DNA of 7,685 nt from Comamonadaceae bacterium (GCA_947457975.1 CANGYC010000107.1:1-7685); one strand, 5' to 3'; positions 1 to 7,409 are shown, counted from the stretch's first letter. Made by a program: numbers and translations. Notes: generated by a model not told the origin, from the letters alone.

Positions 1-451
1 CGGCCAGCAGCATCAGCACGGCGGCATCTTGCAGGCGCCAGCGCAAGAGGCTCAGGCCGGCGGCGCGCCAGCCCACGCTCCAGTGGCGCTGCACCAGCCA
101 CAGGTAGCCTGCTTCGCCCGAGCGCAGCGGCATGAGGATGACGGCTGCGTTGTGCGTGAGCACCAGGCGCAGGCAGGCGGCCAGGCCGACCTGCCGCACA
201 TGGCGCCATTCGCGCTGCATTCGCAGGGCGCGCAGGATGTGACCTGCCAGCAGCGCAGCGCCCGCAGCGGCCCAGGCCCAGGCCGGTGTGCGGCTGGCCT
301 GCTGCGCCAGGTGCGCGAGATCGGCATGCTGGAGCAGCCATTCCCAGGCCAGCCACAAGAGCGCCAGCGGCAGCAGCACGCGGGCTGCTCGCTTGAGCCG
401 AGCCGCTGCAGAAGCCGGTGGGGCGGCGGGGTCCGGCATGGCTTGGGTCAT
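1..451 (-). CDS. Flippase-like multi-spanning membrane protein (YbhN / LPG-synthase TM family), 5' part only
   Basis: The reading frame opens at ATG 451-449 and runs off the left edge, giving 150 residues with no stop, so the gene is partial at its C-terminus. After a short Ala/Pro-rich cytoplasmic start there are hydrophobic segments at about residues 24-41, 57-73 and 90-109, with another beginning near 143. Between them lies an N-x(6)-P-x-R-x-G-E arrangement (N101, P108, R110, G112, E113), typical of the YbhN/UPF0104 family that includes the transmembrane half of lysylphosphatidylglycerol synthase. Members of this fold are inner-membrane proteins proposed to move lipids or lipid-linked sugars; the exact substrate here is unknown. 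It starts 10 nt after the UDP-glucose dehydrogenase stop, behind a weak purine-rich site (GAAAGA), and so is probably the third gene of that operon. A second in-frame ATG at codon 5 is possible. The family call is from motif and topology only. Confidence 0.75.
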   Translation of the reverse strand, partial: MTQAMPDPAAPPASAAARLKRAARVLLPLALLWLAWEWLLQHADLAHLAQQASRTPAWAWAAAGAALLAGHILRALRMQREWRHVRQVGLAACLRLVLTHNAAVILMPLRSGEAGYLWLVQRHWSVGWRAAGLSLLRWRLQDAAVLMLLA

Positions 452-461
452 GCGCTGTCTT

Positions 462-1790
462 TCAGGCCCGGCCGATGGACAGGTAGGTCCAGCCCTCGGC
501 CTTGAGCTTGTCGGGCGCATAGAGGTTGCGACCGTCGATGATGGTGCGGGTGTTCAGGCGCGAGGCCATCTCTTCGAAGTCAGGGGCACGGAACTGTTGC
601 CACTCGGTGCAGATCACCAGGGCCTGTGCGCCCTGGAGCGCGGCGTACTTGTCGGGCGACAGAACGAGATCGGCGCGTTCGCCGTAGATCTTGCGCGTCT
701 CGTCCATGGCCACCGGATCGAAGGCCTGCACCGTGGCGCCGGCCTGCCAGAGGGCCTCCATGAGCGTGCGGCTGGGGGCTTCGCGCATGTCGTCGGTATT
801 GGGCTTGAAGGCCAGGCCCCACAGGGCGATAGTTTGTCCGCGCAGCTGCTCGGCGCCGCCCAGTTGTGCAGCGAGCTTGTCAAACAGGCGCTGCTTCTGG
901 CGCTGGTTGATGGCCTCGATGGAGGCCATCATCTGGGCCTCGTAGCCTTGTTCGTGCGCCATGCGTTCCAGGGCCCGCACGTCTTTCGGAAAGCAGCTGC
1001 CGCCGTAGCCGCAGCCGGGGTAAATGAACTGGTAGCCGATGCGCGGATCGGCCCCCATGCCGCGGCGCACTTCCTCGATGTCGGCACCCAGCAGCTCGGC
1101 CAGGTTGGCCAGCTCGTTCATGAAGCTGATGCGCGCCGCCAGCATGGCGTTCGAAGCGTACTTGGTGAGCTCGGCGCTGCGCACATCCATGAACAGCGTG
1201 CGCTGGTGGTTGCGGTTGAAGGGCTCATAGAGCTCGCGCATGAGTTCGCGCGCCCGCTCGGTCTCGGCGCCCACGATGATGCGGTCGGGCTTCTGGAAGT
1301 CGGCCACGGCCGAGCCTTCCTTGAGAAATTCAGGGTTGGACACCACCTCGAAGGGCAGGGCCTGTCCGCGCCCGGCCAGCACCTGCTGCACGCGCTCGCG
1401 CACCTTGTCGGCCGTGCCCACTGGCACGGTGGACTTGTTGACGATGAGCTTGTAGCCGCCCATGTGGCGCGCGATGCCCTCGGCCACCGCCAGCACGTAC
1501 TGCAGGTCGGCCGATCCGTCCTCGCCGGGGGGTGTGCCGACGGCGATGAACTGGAGCTCGGCATGGGCCACGGCCTCGGCTGTGTTGGTGGTGAAAGTCA
1601 ACCGGCCCTCGGCGATGTTGCGCGCGACTACGGCCTCCAGGCCCGGCTCCCAGATGGGGATCTGCCCTTGCTGGAGGCGCTGGATCTTGCCCTGGTCCAG
1701 GTCCATGCACAGCACCTTGTGGCCCACGTCCGCGAGGCAGGCGCCTGTCACCAGGCCCACATAGCCGGTGCCAAAAATAGAGATCTTCAT
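462..1790 (-). CDS. ugd: UDP-glucose 6-dehydrogenase
   Basis: This cytoplasmic enzyme oxidises UDP-glucose to UDP-glucuronate with two NAD+. The 442 residues match the usual bacterial length. An N-terminal Rossmann motif GTGYVG (7-12) binds NAD. The central domain has NPEFLKEG (152-159), K210 and N214 in the TKYASNA stretch, and the active-site loop [10 protein letters not shown] (261-270) with catalytic Cys266, Lys269 and Asp270. The C-terminal UDP-binding domain has [12 protein letters not shown] (326-337) and ends in the IDGRN segment (418-422). All key residues are intact. The start ATG overlaps the stop of the upstream epimerase in an ATGA, and no Shine-Dalgarno is visible in front of it, so translation is probably coupled. 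With the epimerase it would supply UDP-galacturonate. Paralogues acting on GDP-mannose share the fold, but the GGSCFPKD loop and the neighbouring epimerase favour UDP-glucose. Confidence 0.96.
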   Translation of the reverse strand: MKISIFGTGYVGLVTGACLADVGHKVLCMDLDQGKIQRLQQGQIPIWEPGLEAVVARNIAEGRLTFTTNTAEAVAHAELQFIAVGTPPGEDGSADLQYVLAVAEGIARHMGGYKLIVNKSTVPVGTADKVRERVQQVLAGRGQALPFEVVSNPEFLKEGSAVADFQKPDRIIVGAETERARELMRELYEPFNRNHQRTLFMDVRSAELTKYASNAMLAARISFMNELANLAELLGADIEEVRRGMGADPRIGYQFIYPGCGYGGSCFPKDVRALERMAHEQGYEAQMMASIEAINQRQKQRLFDKLAAQLGGAEQLRGQTIALWGLAFKPNTDDMREAPSRTLMEALWQAGATVQAFDPVAMDETRKIYGERADLVLSPDKYAALQGAQALVICTEWQQFRAPDFEEMASRLNTRTIIDGRNLYAPDKLKAEGWTYLSIGRA

Positions 1791-2782
1791 GGGCTGGGGT
1801 AGTGTTGGATGAACCAGTCGGCAAAGCGTTGCACGCCTTGGGTCATGGGGGTGGCGGGGGCAAAGCCGGTCCAGGCCTGCAAGGCGGTGGCATCGCAGGC
1901 GGTGGCGCTCATGTCGCCGGGCTGCAAGGGCAGGAGCCTGCGGCGGGCCGGACGGCCCAGGCTGCGCTCCATGGCGTCGATGAAGTCGCTCAGCACCACC
2001 GGCTGGCCGTTGCCCACGTTAAAGACCCGGTAGGGGCCCAGCTCGCTGCCCAGGCCCGGTCCGGGCCCCGCCTCGGGCAGTTTGTGCAGCAGGCGCGTGA
2101 TGGACTCGACCGCATCGTCGATGAAGGTGAAGTCGCGCAGGCTCTTGCCTTCGTTGTAGACCTCGATCTCCTCGCCGCGCAGGATGGCCCGTGCGAACTT
2201 GAAGGGCGCCATGTCGGGCCGGCCCCAGGGGCCGTACACCGTAAAGAGACGCACGCCTGTGGTGGGCAGGCCGAAGAGGTGGCTGTAGGCGTGCGCCATC
2301 AGCTCATTGGCCTTCTTGGTGGCGGCATACAGGCTGATGGGGTGGTCCACGGCCTGGCTTTCGCTGAAGGGCAGTTGCGTGTTGCCGCCGTACACGCTGG
2401 AGCTGCTGGCGTAGACCAGGTGTTCCACGCCGTGGTGGCGACAGGCTTCGAGCATGTTCGAAAAGCCCAGCAGGTTCGAGTCGGCGTAGGCCCGGGGGTT
2501 GCTCAGGGAGTAGCGCACCCCGGCCTGCGCGGCCAGGTGCACCACGCGCTGGGGACGCTCCCGCTCAAAGAGGGCCATGAGTTCAGGGGCCTGTTCGATG
2601 CCGAATTCGTGGAATCGAAAGCCCGGGTGGCGGGCCAGTTCGGCCAGGCGCGCGCGCTTGAGGCTGACCTCGTAGTAATCGTTGACGTTGTCCAGACCGA
2701 CCACCTCGTGGCCCTGGCCCAGCAGGCGCATCGCCGTGTGCATGCCAATGAAGCCGGCGGCTCCCGTGACCAGGACCTTCAT
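1787..2782 (-). CDS. NAD-dependent UDP-glucuronate 4-epimerase (GalE-like extended SDR)
   Basis: Probable cytoplasmic epimerase that interconverts UDP-glucuronate and UDP-galacturonate at C4. The 331 residues carry the extended-SDR pattern: Rossmann motif GAAGFIG (7-13), the DNVNDYY segment (31-37) and the KRARL stretch that usually mark the UDP-uronate branch, ASSSSVYGG (125-133) with the active-site serine, and the catalytic Y152-x3-K156 pair. The [15 protein letters not shown] region (182-196) and RDFTFIDD (216-223) are characteristic of UDP-glucuronate 4-epimerases rather than GalE itself. A Gly/Pro-rich insert (about 237-250) interrupts the substrate domain. A weak AGGG lies 6 nt before the ATG. 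It is the first gene of a unit with ugd (4-bp overlap) and the membrane protein beyond it, which fits nucleotide-sugar supply for capsule, exopolysaccharide or LPS. A UDP-glucose 4-epimerase role is possible but less likely given the direct partner ugd. Confidence 0.9.
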   Translation of the reverse strand: MKVLVTGAAGFIGMHTAMRLLGQGHEVVGLDNVNDYYEVSLKRARLAELARHPGFRFHEFGIEQAPELMALFERERPQRVVHLAAQAGVRYSLSNPRAYADSNLLGFSNMLEACRHHGVEHLVYASSSSVYGGNTQLPFSESQAVDHPISLYAATKKANELMAHAYSHLFGLPTTGVRLFTVYGPWGRPDMAPFKFARAILRGEEIEVYNEGKSLRDFTFIDDAVESITRLLHKLPEAGPGPGLGSELGPYRVFNVGNGQPVVLSDFIDAMERSLGRPARRRLLPLQPGDMSATACDATALQAWTGFAPATPMTQGVQRFADWFIQHYPSP

Positions 2783-2796
2783 GCGCGGCCCTTTGA

Positions 2797-2810
2797 TGGC
2801 TGGCCAGCCA
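2797..2810. repeat. 14-bp perfect palindrome upstream of the epimerase operon
   Basis: TGGCTGGCCAGCCA equals its own reverse complement. It lies 14 nt before the epimerase ATG, so in the mRNA it could fold near the ribosome binding region, or as DNA it could serve as a dyad site. Short GC palindromes also arise by chance in this composition. Confidence 0.5.
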
Positions 2811-2824
2811 GGCTGTCAAGACGT

Positions 2825-2852
2825 ATCACTGAACCTCCGGTAAACCAGTGAT
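2825..2852. repeat. Inverted repeat ATCACTG-N14-CAGTGAT in the divergent intergenic region
   Basis: Two perfect 7-bp arms (2825-2831 and 2846-2852) flank 14 bp. The centre holds a second small dyad, ACC-TCC-GGT (2833-2841). The arms are less GC-rich than the surroundings. The right arm overlaps a TAAAAT -10-like hexamer on the minus strand. A dimeric regulator operator for the leftward polysaccharide operon is one reading; an RNA hairpin in either direction is the other. Confidence 0.55.
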
Positions 2853-2856
2853 TTTA
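2851..2856 (-). promoter_or_regulatory. Candidate -10 element for the epimerase-ugd-flippase operon
   Basis: On the minus strand this reads TAAAAT, a 5/6 match to TATAAT, in the only AT-rich patch between the divergent genes. It would start transcription near 2844, leaving a leader of about 60 nt. No good -35 is found 16-18 bp upstream, so if real the promoter is weak or activator-dependent. The overlapping inverted repeat would be well placed for such control. Confidence 0.35.
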
Positions 2857-2968
2857 AGTTCTTCACGCGGCCGTGGGCGCCTGCCCGTCCTGGGTCCGGC
2901 CGGGCTGGGGCCAAGCCGTCACAATGCGGCCTGATCTCCCGCTCCCTTACAGCCCCGGAACGACCATC

Positions 2969-3274
2969 ATGTTCACGCCCCTGACCATCCGCCGCCTGAG
3001 TGCGGGCTCTGTCTACAAGCTCATCTTCATTGGCCTCATGACCTCCATGCTGCCCTTGGGCCTGATCATGGGGGTGATGGCCTGGATTGGGTTTGACACC
3101 GTCAGCTGGGAGGGCATGCCGGTCTCCGGCCCCGCCGGGGTGGTGGTGGGCCTGATGGCGGGGCTCTGGGTGGCGCTGAGTTTTACGGCCATGATGGGCA
3201 CCTTCACCGTGCTGGGCCTTTGGCTCTACGCCCGTTGGCGGCCGCTGCACCTGAAGATTGCCCCGCAGGACTGA
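2969..3274 (+). CDS. Small inner-membrane protein of unknown function
   Basis: A 101-residue protein that I do not recognise as a named family. It has a short basic N-terminus (two Arg at 8-9, Lys17), then long hydrophobic segments at about 16-41 and 55-87 rich in Gly, Met, Leu and Val, and a short basic tail (ARWRPLHLKI, 88-97). That predicts two membrane helices, the second perhaps long or kinked, with both ends likely cytoplasmic. The start at 2969 was chosen because GGAA sits 8 nt upstream and the hydrophobic protein begins sensibly there; the frame stays open back to 2873, but those extra 32 residues look like translated intergenic DNA. It is transcribed away from the epimerase operon and is followed by a hairpin, so it is probably monocistronic. 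Function unknown. Confidence 0.75.
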   Translation: MFTPLTIRRLSAGSVYKLIFIGLMTSMLPLGLIMGVMAWIGFDTVSWEGMPVSGPAGVVVGLMAGLWVALSFTAMMGTFTVLGLWLYARWRPLHLKIAPQD

Positions 3275-3276
3275 GC

Positions 3277-3302
3277 CCGCCCAGCCAGGGGCGGTTGATT
3301 TC
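3277..3302 (+). terminator. Possible intrinsic terminator after the small membrane gene
   Basis: CCGCCC (3277-3282) and GGGCGG (3289-3294) form a perfect 6-bp GC stem with a 6-nt loop, starting two bases after the stop codon. The following TTGATTTC is only moderately T-rich, so termination may be weak. Confidence 0.45.
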
Positions 3303-3335
3303 ATGGCTTCGTCAGACTCTGGCAAGCCAGTCATC

Positions 3336-3341
3336 AATAAT
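3336..3341 (+). promoter_or_regulatory. Candidate -10 element for acuI-prpE
   Basis: AATAAT (5/6 to consensus) lies in a conspicuous AT-rich island (3331-3350) between two GC-rich stretches. No convincing -35 lies 16-18 bp upstream. It would give acuI a leader of about 115 nt that contains two GC hairpins. Confidence 0.35.
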
Positions 3342-3388
3342 TAAGAATTCAGTTCGGCGCCCGATTCGGTGTCCGGTTCTGAGCGCCG

Positions 3389-3403
3389 GCGCCCTCGGGG
3401 CGC
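3389..3403 (+). other. GC hairpin in the acuI leader
   Basis: GCGCCC (3389-3394) pairs perfectly with GGGCGC (3398-3403) around a TCG loop. No T-run follows, so it is not an obvious terminator. A second 6-bp hairpin, GGCCGC/GCGGCC (3431-3436 and 3444-3449), ends 3 nt before the acuI ribosome binding site AGGAGA (3453-3458). Confidence 0.45.
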
Positions 3404-3463
3404 TGCTGAACCTCCCCCTTCATTTGCTTTGGCCGCCCTGCATGCGGCCGGCAGGAGACAAGC

Positions 3464-4441
<978 letters not shown>

Positions 4442-4480
4442 AGTTTTCAGCCTTTTTTGCATCGAACCCTGGAGCCCCCC

Positions 4481-6409
4481 ATGAGTCAAGCGCCCGCAGG
4501 CCTGAGCTACGCCGAATTCCACCGCCAATCTGTCGAGCAGCCCGAGGTGTTCTGGGCCGAGCAGGCCAAGCTCATTGACTGGTTCACCCCGCCCCAGCGC
4601 ATGTGCAACTGGGACAACCCGCCCTTTGCGAAGTGGTTTGAGGGCGGCACCACCAACCTGTGCCACAACGCGGTAGACCGGCACCTTCAGGCCCGCGCCA
4701 GCCAGCCCGCGCTGATCGCCGTCTCCACCGAGACCTGCACCGAGAAGGTCTACAGCTTTGCCGAACTGCACCAGGAGGTGCAGAGCATGGCCGCCAGCCT
4801 GCGGGCCCTGGGTGTGCAAAAGGGCGACCGCGTGCTGATCTACATGCCCATGATCGCCGAGGCCTGCTTTGCCATGCTGGCCTGTGCCCGCATCGGCGCC
4901 ATTCATTGCGTGGTGTTCGGCGGCTTTGCCAGCGGGTCGCTGGCCTCGCGCATCGAGGACGCCGAGCCCAAGGTCATTGTGAGTGCCGACGGGGGCTCGC
5001 GTGGCGGCAAGGGCATTCCGTACAAGCCGCTGCTGGACGAGGCCATTCGCCTGTCGGCCCACAAGCCCTCGGCCGTGGTGCTGGCCGACCGCAAGCTCGC
5101 CTCCATGGACCTTGTGGCCGGCCGCGACCACCTCTGGGCCGACCTGCGCACCCAGCACCTGAACGCCCAGGTGCCCTGCGAGGTGATGGACAGCACCGAC
5201 ATCAGCTACACCATTTACACCAGCGGCACTACCGGCAAGCCCAAGGGTGTGCAGCGCGACACCGGCGGCTACACCGTGGCCCTGGCCGCGTCGATGAAGC
5301 ACATCTTTGACGGCCGCGCCGGCGAGACCTTCTTTTCCACCAGCGACATCGGCTGGGTGGTGGGCCACAGCTACATCATCTACGGCCCGCTGATCGCCGG
5401 CATGGCCACCATCATGTATGAAGGCCTGCCCACGCAGGGCCTCGACGGCCAGCCCAACGGCGCCATCTGGTGGAGCCTGGTGGAAAAGTACAAGGTCACA
5501 GGCATGTTCAGCGCACCCACGGCGGTGCGGGTGCTCAAGAAGCAGGATCCGGCACTGCTCAAGAAGCACAACCTGTCTTCGCTGCGCGCGCTTTTCCTGG
5601 CCGGCGAGCCTCTGGATGAGCCCACGGCGCGCTGGATCAGCGAGGGCCTGAATGTGCCCATCATCGACAACTACTGGCAGACCGAGACCGGCTGGCCCAT
5701 CTTGACAGTGGCGAACCCCGTGCAAGCCATGCCCAGCAAGTTTGGCAGCCCGGGCGTGCCCATGTATGGCTACAAGGTCAAGCTCTTGCACGAGGCCACG
5801 GGCGAGGAGCTCACCGAGCCCAACCAGAAGGGCGTGGTCTGCATCGAGGGCCCCACGCCGCCGGGCTTCATGCAGACGGTCTGGCGCGACGATGCGCGCT
5901 TTGTCAAAACCTACTGGCAGAGCGTGCCCGGCAAGATGGTCTACAGCACCTTCGACTGGGGCATTCGCGATGAAGATGGTTACTACTTCATCCTCGGCCG
6001 TACCGACGACGTGATCAACGTCGCCGGCCACCGCCTGGGCACCCGTGAGATTGAGGAAAGCATTTCTGGCCACCCCTTGGTGACCGAGGTGGCTGTGGTG
6101 GGTGTGGCCGACCAGCTCAAGGGCCAGGTGGCCATGGCTTTCGCCGTGTTGCGGGATGCCGCGATCGCCGGTGACGCCGAGGCCTCCAAGAAAGTCGAGG
6201 CCGAGATCATGAAGCGTGTGGACGGCGATCTGGGTGCCGTGGCCCGCCCTGCCCGGGTGCGCTTTATCACCGTGCTGCCCAAGACCCGCAGCGGCAAGCT
6301 CTTGCGCCGCGCCATCCAGGCCGTGTGCGAAGGGCGCGATCCGGGTGACCTGACCACGCTGGACGACCCGTCTGCGCTCGAGCAGATCAAGCAGCGCCTG
6401 GCCCACTGA
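4481..6409 (+). CDS. prpE: Propionyl-CoA synthetase (acetyl-CoA synthetase-like)
   Basis: A 642-residue acyl-adenylate-forming enzyme that activates propionate (and often acetate or acrylate) to the CoA thioester using ATP. Visible motifs: the phosphate-binding TSGTTGKPKG (247-256), DIGWVVGHSYI (289-299), YWQTETGWP (398-406), GRTDDVINVAGHRLGTREIE (506-525) covering the hinge, and PKTRSGKLLRR (600-610), whose Lys606 is the adenylation lysine and the usual site of regulatory acetylation. The N-terminal FWAEQAKLIDW and WFEGGTTNLCHN segments are typical of the ACS/PrpE group, and QRDTGGY (258-264) is the form seen in PrpE. ATG 4481 is preferred to an in-frame TTG at 4457 because GGAG lies 6 nt before it. 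It sits behind acuI, so both products of the pair feed propionyl-CoA. No prpB/C/D or prpR is within view. Confidence 0.93.
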   Translation: MSQAPAGLSYAEFHRQSVEQPEVFWAEQAKLIDWFTPPQRMCNWDNPPFAKWFEGGTTNLCHNAVDRHLQARASQPALIAVSTETCTEKVYSFAELHQEVQSMAASLRALGVQKGDRVLIYMPMIAEACFAMLACARIGAIHCVVFGGFASGSLASRIEDAEPKVIVSADGGSRGGKGIPYKPLLDEAIRLSAHKPSAVVLADRKLASMDLVAGRDHLWADLRTQHLNAQVPCEVMDSTDISYTIYTSGTTGKPKGVQRDTGGYTVALAASMKHIFDGRAGETFFSTSDIGWVVGHSYIIYGPLIAGMATIMYEGLPTQGLDGQPNGAIWWSLVEKYKVTGMFSAPTAVRVLKKQDPALLKKHNLSSLRALFLAGEPLDEPTARWISEGLNVPIIDNYWQTETGWPILTVANPVQAMPSKFGSPGVPMYGYKVKLLHEATGEELTEPNQKGVVCIEGPTPPGFMQTVWRDDARFVKTYWQSVPGKMVYSTFDWGIRDEDGYYFILGRTDDVINVAGHRLGTREIEESISGHPLVTEVAVVGVADQLKGQVAMAFAVLRDAAIAGDAEASKKVEAEIMKRVDGDLGAVARPARVRFITVLPKTRSGKLLRRAIQAVCEGRDPGDLTTLDDPSALEQIKQRLAH

Positions 6410-6413
6410 AGTC

Positions 6414-6428
6414 CCGCGCCCTGCGCGG
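6414..6428 (+). other. Hairpin just after prpE
   Basis: CCGCGC and GCGCGG form a perfect 6-bp stem with a CCT loop, starting 5 nt after the prpE stop. No T-run follows, so it is not a standard intrinsic terminator. It might stabilise the 3' end or act in a factor-dependent stop. Confidence 0.35.
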
Positions 6429-6443
6429 TGTGCATGCTTCGCC

Positions 6444-6449
6444 GACAAT
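6444..6449 (+). promoter_or_regulatory. Weak candidate -10 element before soxY
   Basis: GACAAT, 4/6 to consensus, lies 45 nt before the soxY start. It resembles the TACAAT seen before sucA. No clear -35 was found. Read-through from prpE is the alternative source of soxYZ transcript. Confidence 0.2.
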
Positions 6450-6494
6450 GATGGTTTCGGTGGCTTTGGAGCCCCGGTATCCCAGGAGAAATGC

Positions 6495-6953
6495 ATGAGC
6501 ACCCGCAGAACCGCGTTGCAGCAGAGCCTGGCGGTCGCAGGCCTGCTGGCCACGGCCGGCCTGTGGCCGCAGCCCGCCCAGGCTTACACCAAGGCCGCGT
6601 TTGACGCCAGGAACCTGGCCGAGGCCCTGCGCGCCCTGGGCGGTCAGGCGGCGCCCGCCCCCAGCCGAGAGATCGAGCTGGCCGTGCCCGAGATCGCCGA
6701 GAACGGCGCCCTGGTTCGCGTGACCCTGAGCACCACCTTGCCCAATGTGCGGCGCATGCTGCTGCTGGCCGAGAAGAACCCCTCGCCCCTGGTTGCCCTG
6801 TTCAACGTGAGTGAGAACATCGAGCCCAGTTTCGTGATCAACACCAAGCTGGCCGAGTCCACCGACGTGGTGGCAGTGGCCATGCTGGCCGACGGCCGCA
6901 CCCTGTTCACCAAGAAGCAGGTCAAGGTCACGCTAGGCGCCTGCGGCGCCTGA
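6495..6953 (+). CDS. soxY: Thiosulfate oxidation carrier protein SoxY
   Basis: SoxY is the periplasmic protein that carries sulfur intermediates on a C-terminal cysteine during thiosulfate oxidation, as a complex with SoxZ. The 152-residue precursor starts with a Tat-like signal: Arg4-Arg5, a hydrophobic stretch (12-24) and a probable cut after AQA at 30. The mature part has the family's Ig-like fold segments, including the N-terminal AFDARNLAEALRAL helix (35-48) and the IELAVPEIAENGALVRVTL strands (59-77). The tail reads LGACGA, so the carrier Cys150 is present and near the end, but the usual GGCGG is here GACGA. AGGAGAA precedes the start; an out-of-frame ATG at 6491 is not used. soxZ follows after 13 nt. 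No soxX, A, B or C/D is in the window. Co-occurrence with soxZ makes the identity firm despite the altered tail. Confidence 0.9.
   Translation: MSTRRTALQQSLAVAGLLATAGLWPQPAQAYTKAAFDARNLAEALRALGGQAAPAPSREIELAVPEIAENGALVRVTLSTTLPNVRRMLLLAEKNPSPLVALFNVSENIEPSFVINTKLAESTDVVAVAMLADGRTLFTKKQVKVTLGACGA
6936..6950 (+). other. Perfect inverted repeat at the 3' end of soxY
   Basis: GGCGCC (6936-6941) and GGCGCC (6945-6950) flank TGC, the codon for the carrier cysteine. The two self-complementary blocks can form a 6-bp stem that ends 2 nt before the soxZ ribosome binding site. The repeat is a consequence of the Gly-Ala-Cys-Gly-Ala codons, but it could modulate soxY/soxZ translation. Confidence 0.45.
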
Positions 6954-6966
6954 GGAAGGAACAACC

Positions 6967-7275
6967 ATGTCCGACATGCGAATTCGCGCCCAGGCTGGCG
7001 CCAACCAGGCCACCGTGCGCGTGCTGATGACCCACGAAATGGAAAGCGGCCAGCGCAAGGATGCGGCCGGCAAGCTGGTGCCGGCCTGGCACATCCAGGA
7101 CGTCACCGTCACCCACAACGGCAAATCCGTGCTCACGGCCGAGTGGGGCCCGGCGGTCTCCAAGAACCCCTTTCTGCAGCTCGTCATCAAGGGCGCCAAG
7201 GCCGGTGACAAGGTGGGCGTGTCCTGGCGTGACAGCCGGGGCGAGACCCGCAGCCAGGAGGCGGTGGTCGCCTGA
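6967..7275 (+). CDS. soxZ: Thiosulfate oxidation carrier complex protein SoxZ
   Basis: A 102-residue partner of SoxY. SoxZ has no signal peptide of its own and is exported bound to SoxY through the Tat route; it forms the scaffold that presents the SoxY arm to the other Sox enzymes. The sequence follows the family: MRIRAQ start, the VRVLMTHEMESGQRKDAAGKLVPAWHIQ stretch (17-44) with MxHxMExG and P-A-W/H-I features, VTHNGKSVL (48-56), the conserved SKNPFLQL (65-72), and a final beta strand with D-K-V-G-V-S-W. The ORF starts behind a strong AGGAAGGA (6953-6960) that overlaps the end of the soxY stop codon, giving balanced two-gene expression. A terminator region follows about 100 nt downstream. 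Confidence 0.93.
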   Translation: MSDMRIRAQAGANQATVRVLMTHEMESGQRKDAAGKLVPAWHIQDVTVTHNGKSVLTAEWGPAVSKNPFLQLVIKGAKAGDKVGVSWRDSRGETRSQEAVVA

Positions 7276-7365
7276 GTCATGTCAGGCCTGGGGTTTATTC
7301 CGTTCGGCTTGTGGGCCTATCTCCCGCAGCGAATCCTCGCCCAAGGCCACTAAAACCTAGGGAAA

Positions 7366-7383
7366 GCCCTGTCTGTTCAGGGC
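7366..7383 (+). other. Hairpin preceding the terminator downstream of soxYZ
   Basis: GCCCTG (7366-7371) and CAGGGC (7378-7383) form a perfect 6-bp stem around a 6-nt loop, directly abutting the A-run of the next hairpin. Its arms can also pair with AGGG at 7359-7362 and GCCCT at 7399-7403, so several mutually exclusive folds exist. Confidence 0.5.
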
Positions 7384-7409
7384 AAAAAGGTGCTTTGAGC
7401 CCTTTTTTT
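7384..7409 (+). terminator. Rho-independent terminator of soxYZ
   Basis: AAAAAGG (7384-7390) pairs with CCTTTTT (7401-7407), and the inner GCT/AGC (7392-7394 and 7398-7400) extends the stem with one bulged T and a 3-nt loop. Seven consecutive T follow within and after the stem (7403-7409). The A-run/T-run symmetry would allow termination in both directions. An alternative stem uses AGGGC (7379-7383) with GCCCT (7399-7403). It insulates sucA from upstream transcription. Confidence 0.8.

Noticed and set aside
2814..2819. TTGACA on the minus strand as a -35 box
   Set aside because: A perfect hexamer, but the matching -10 position reads TCAAAG, and a start there would leave only a few bases before the epimerase ribosome site.
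288..2851. Two long plus-strand open frames (504 and 349 codons) opposite ugd and the epimerase
   Set aside because: The same codon-aligned antisense effect in high-GC DNA. The minus-strand proteins have intact catalytic motifs; these do not resemble any family.
2873..2968. Upstream in-frame ATG for the small membrane protein
   Set aside because: It would add 32 residues of Trp/Pro-rich, non-membrane sequence without a good ribosome site; 2969 is better placed.
2816..3337. 173-codon minus-strand frame over the small membrane gene and the divergent promoter region
   Set aside because: Low-complexity His/Gly/Arg-rich product spanning an intergenic region and opposite a more plausible gene with a ribosome site.
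4457..4480. Upstream in-frame TTG start for prpE
   Set aside because: No ribosome site precedes it. ATG 4481 has GGAG at a 6-nt distance, and the extra eight residues are not typical of the family.
7279..7353. 24-codon ORF after soxZ as a protein-coding gene
   Set aside because: No proper Shine-Dalgarno and no recognisable product. It is kept only as part of a speculative attenuator finding.
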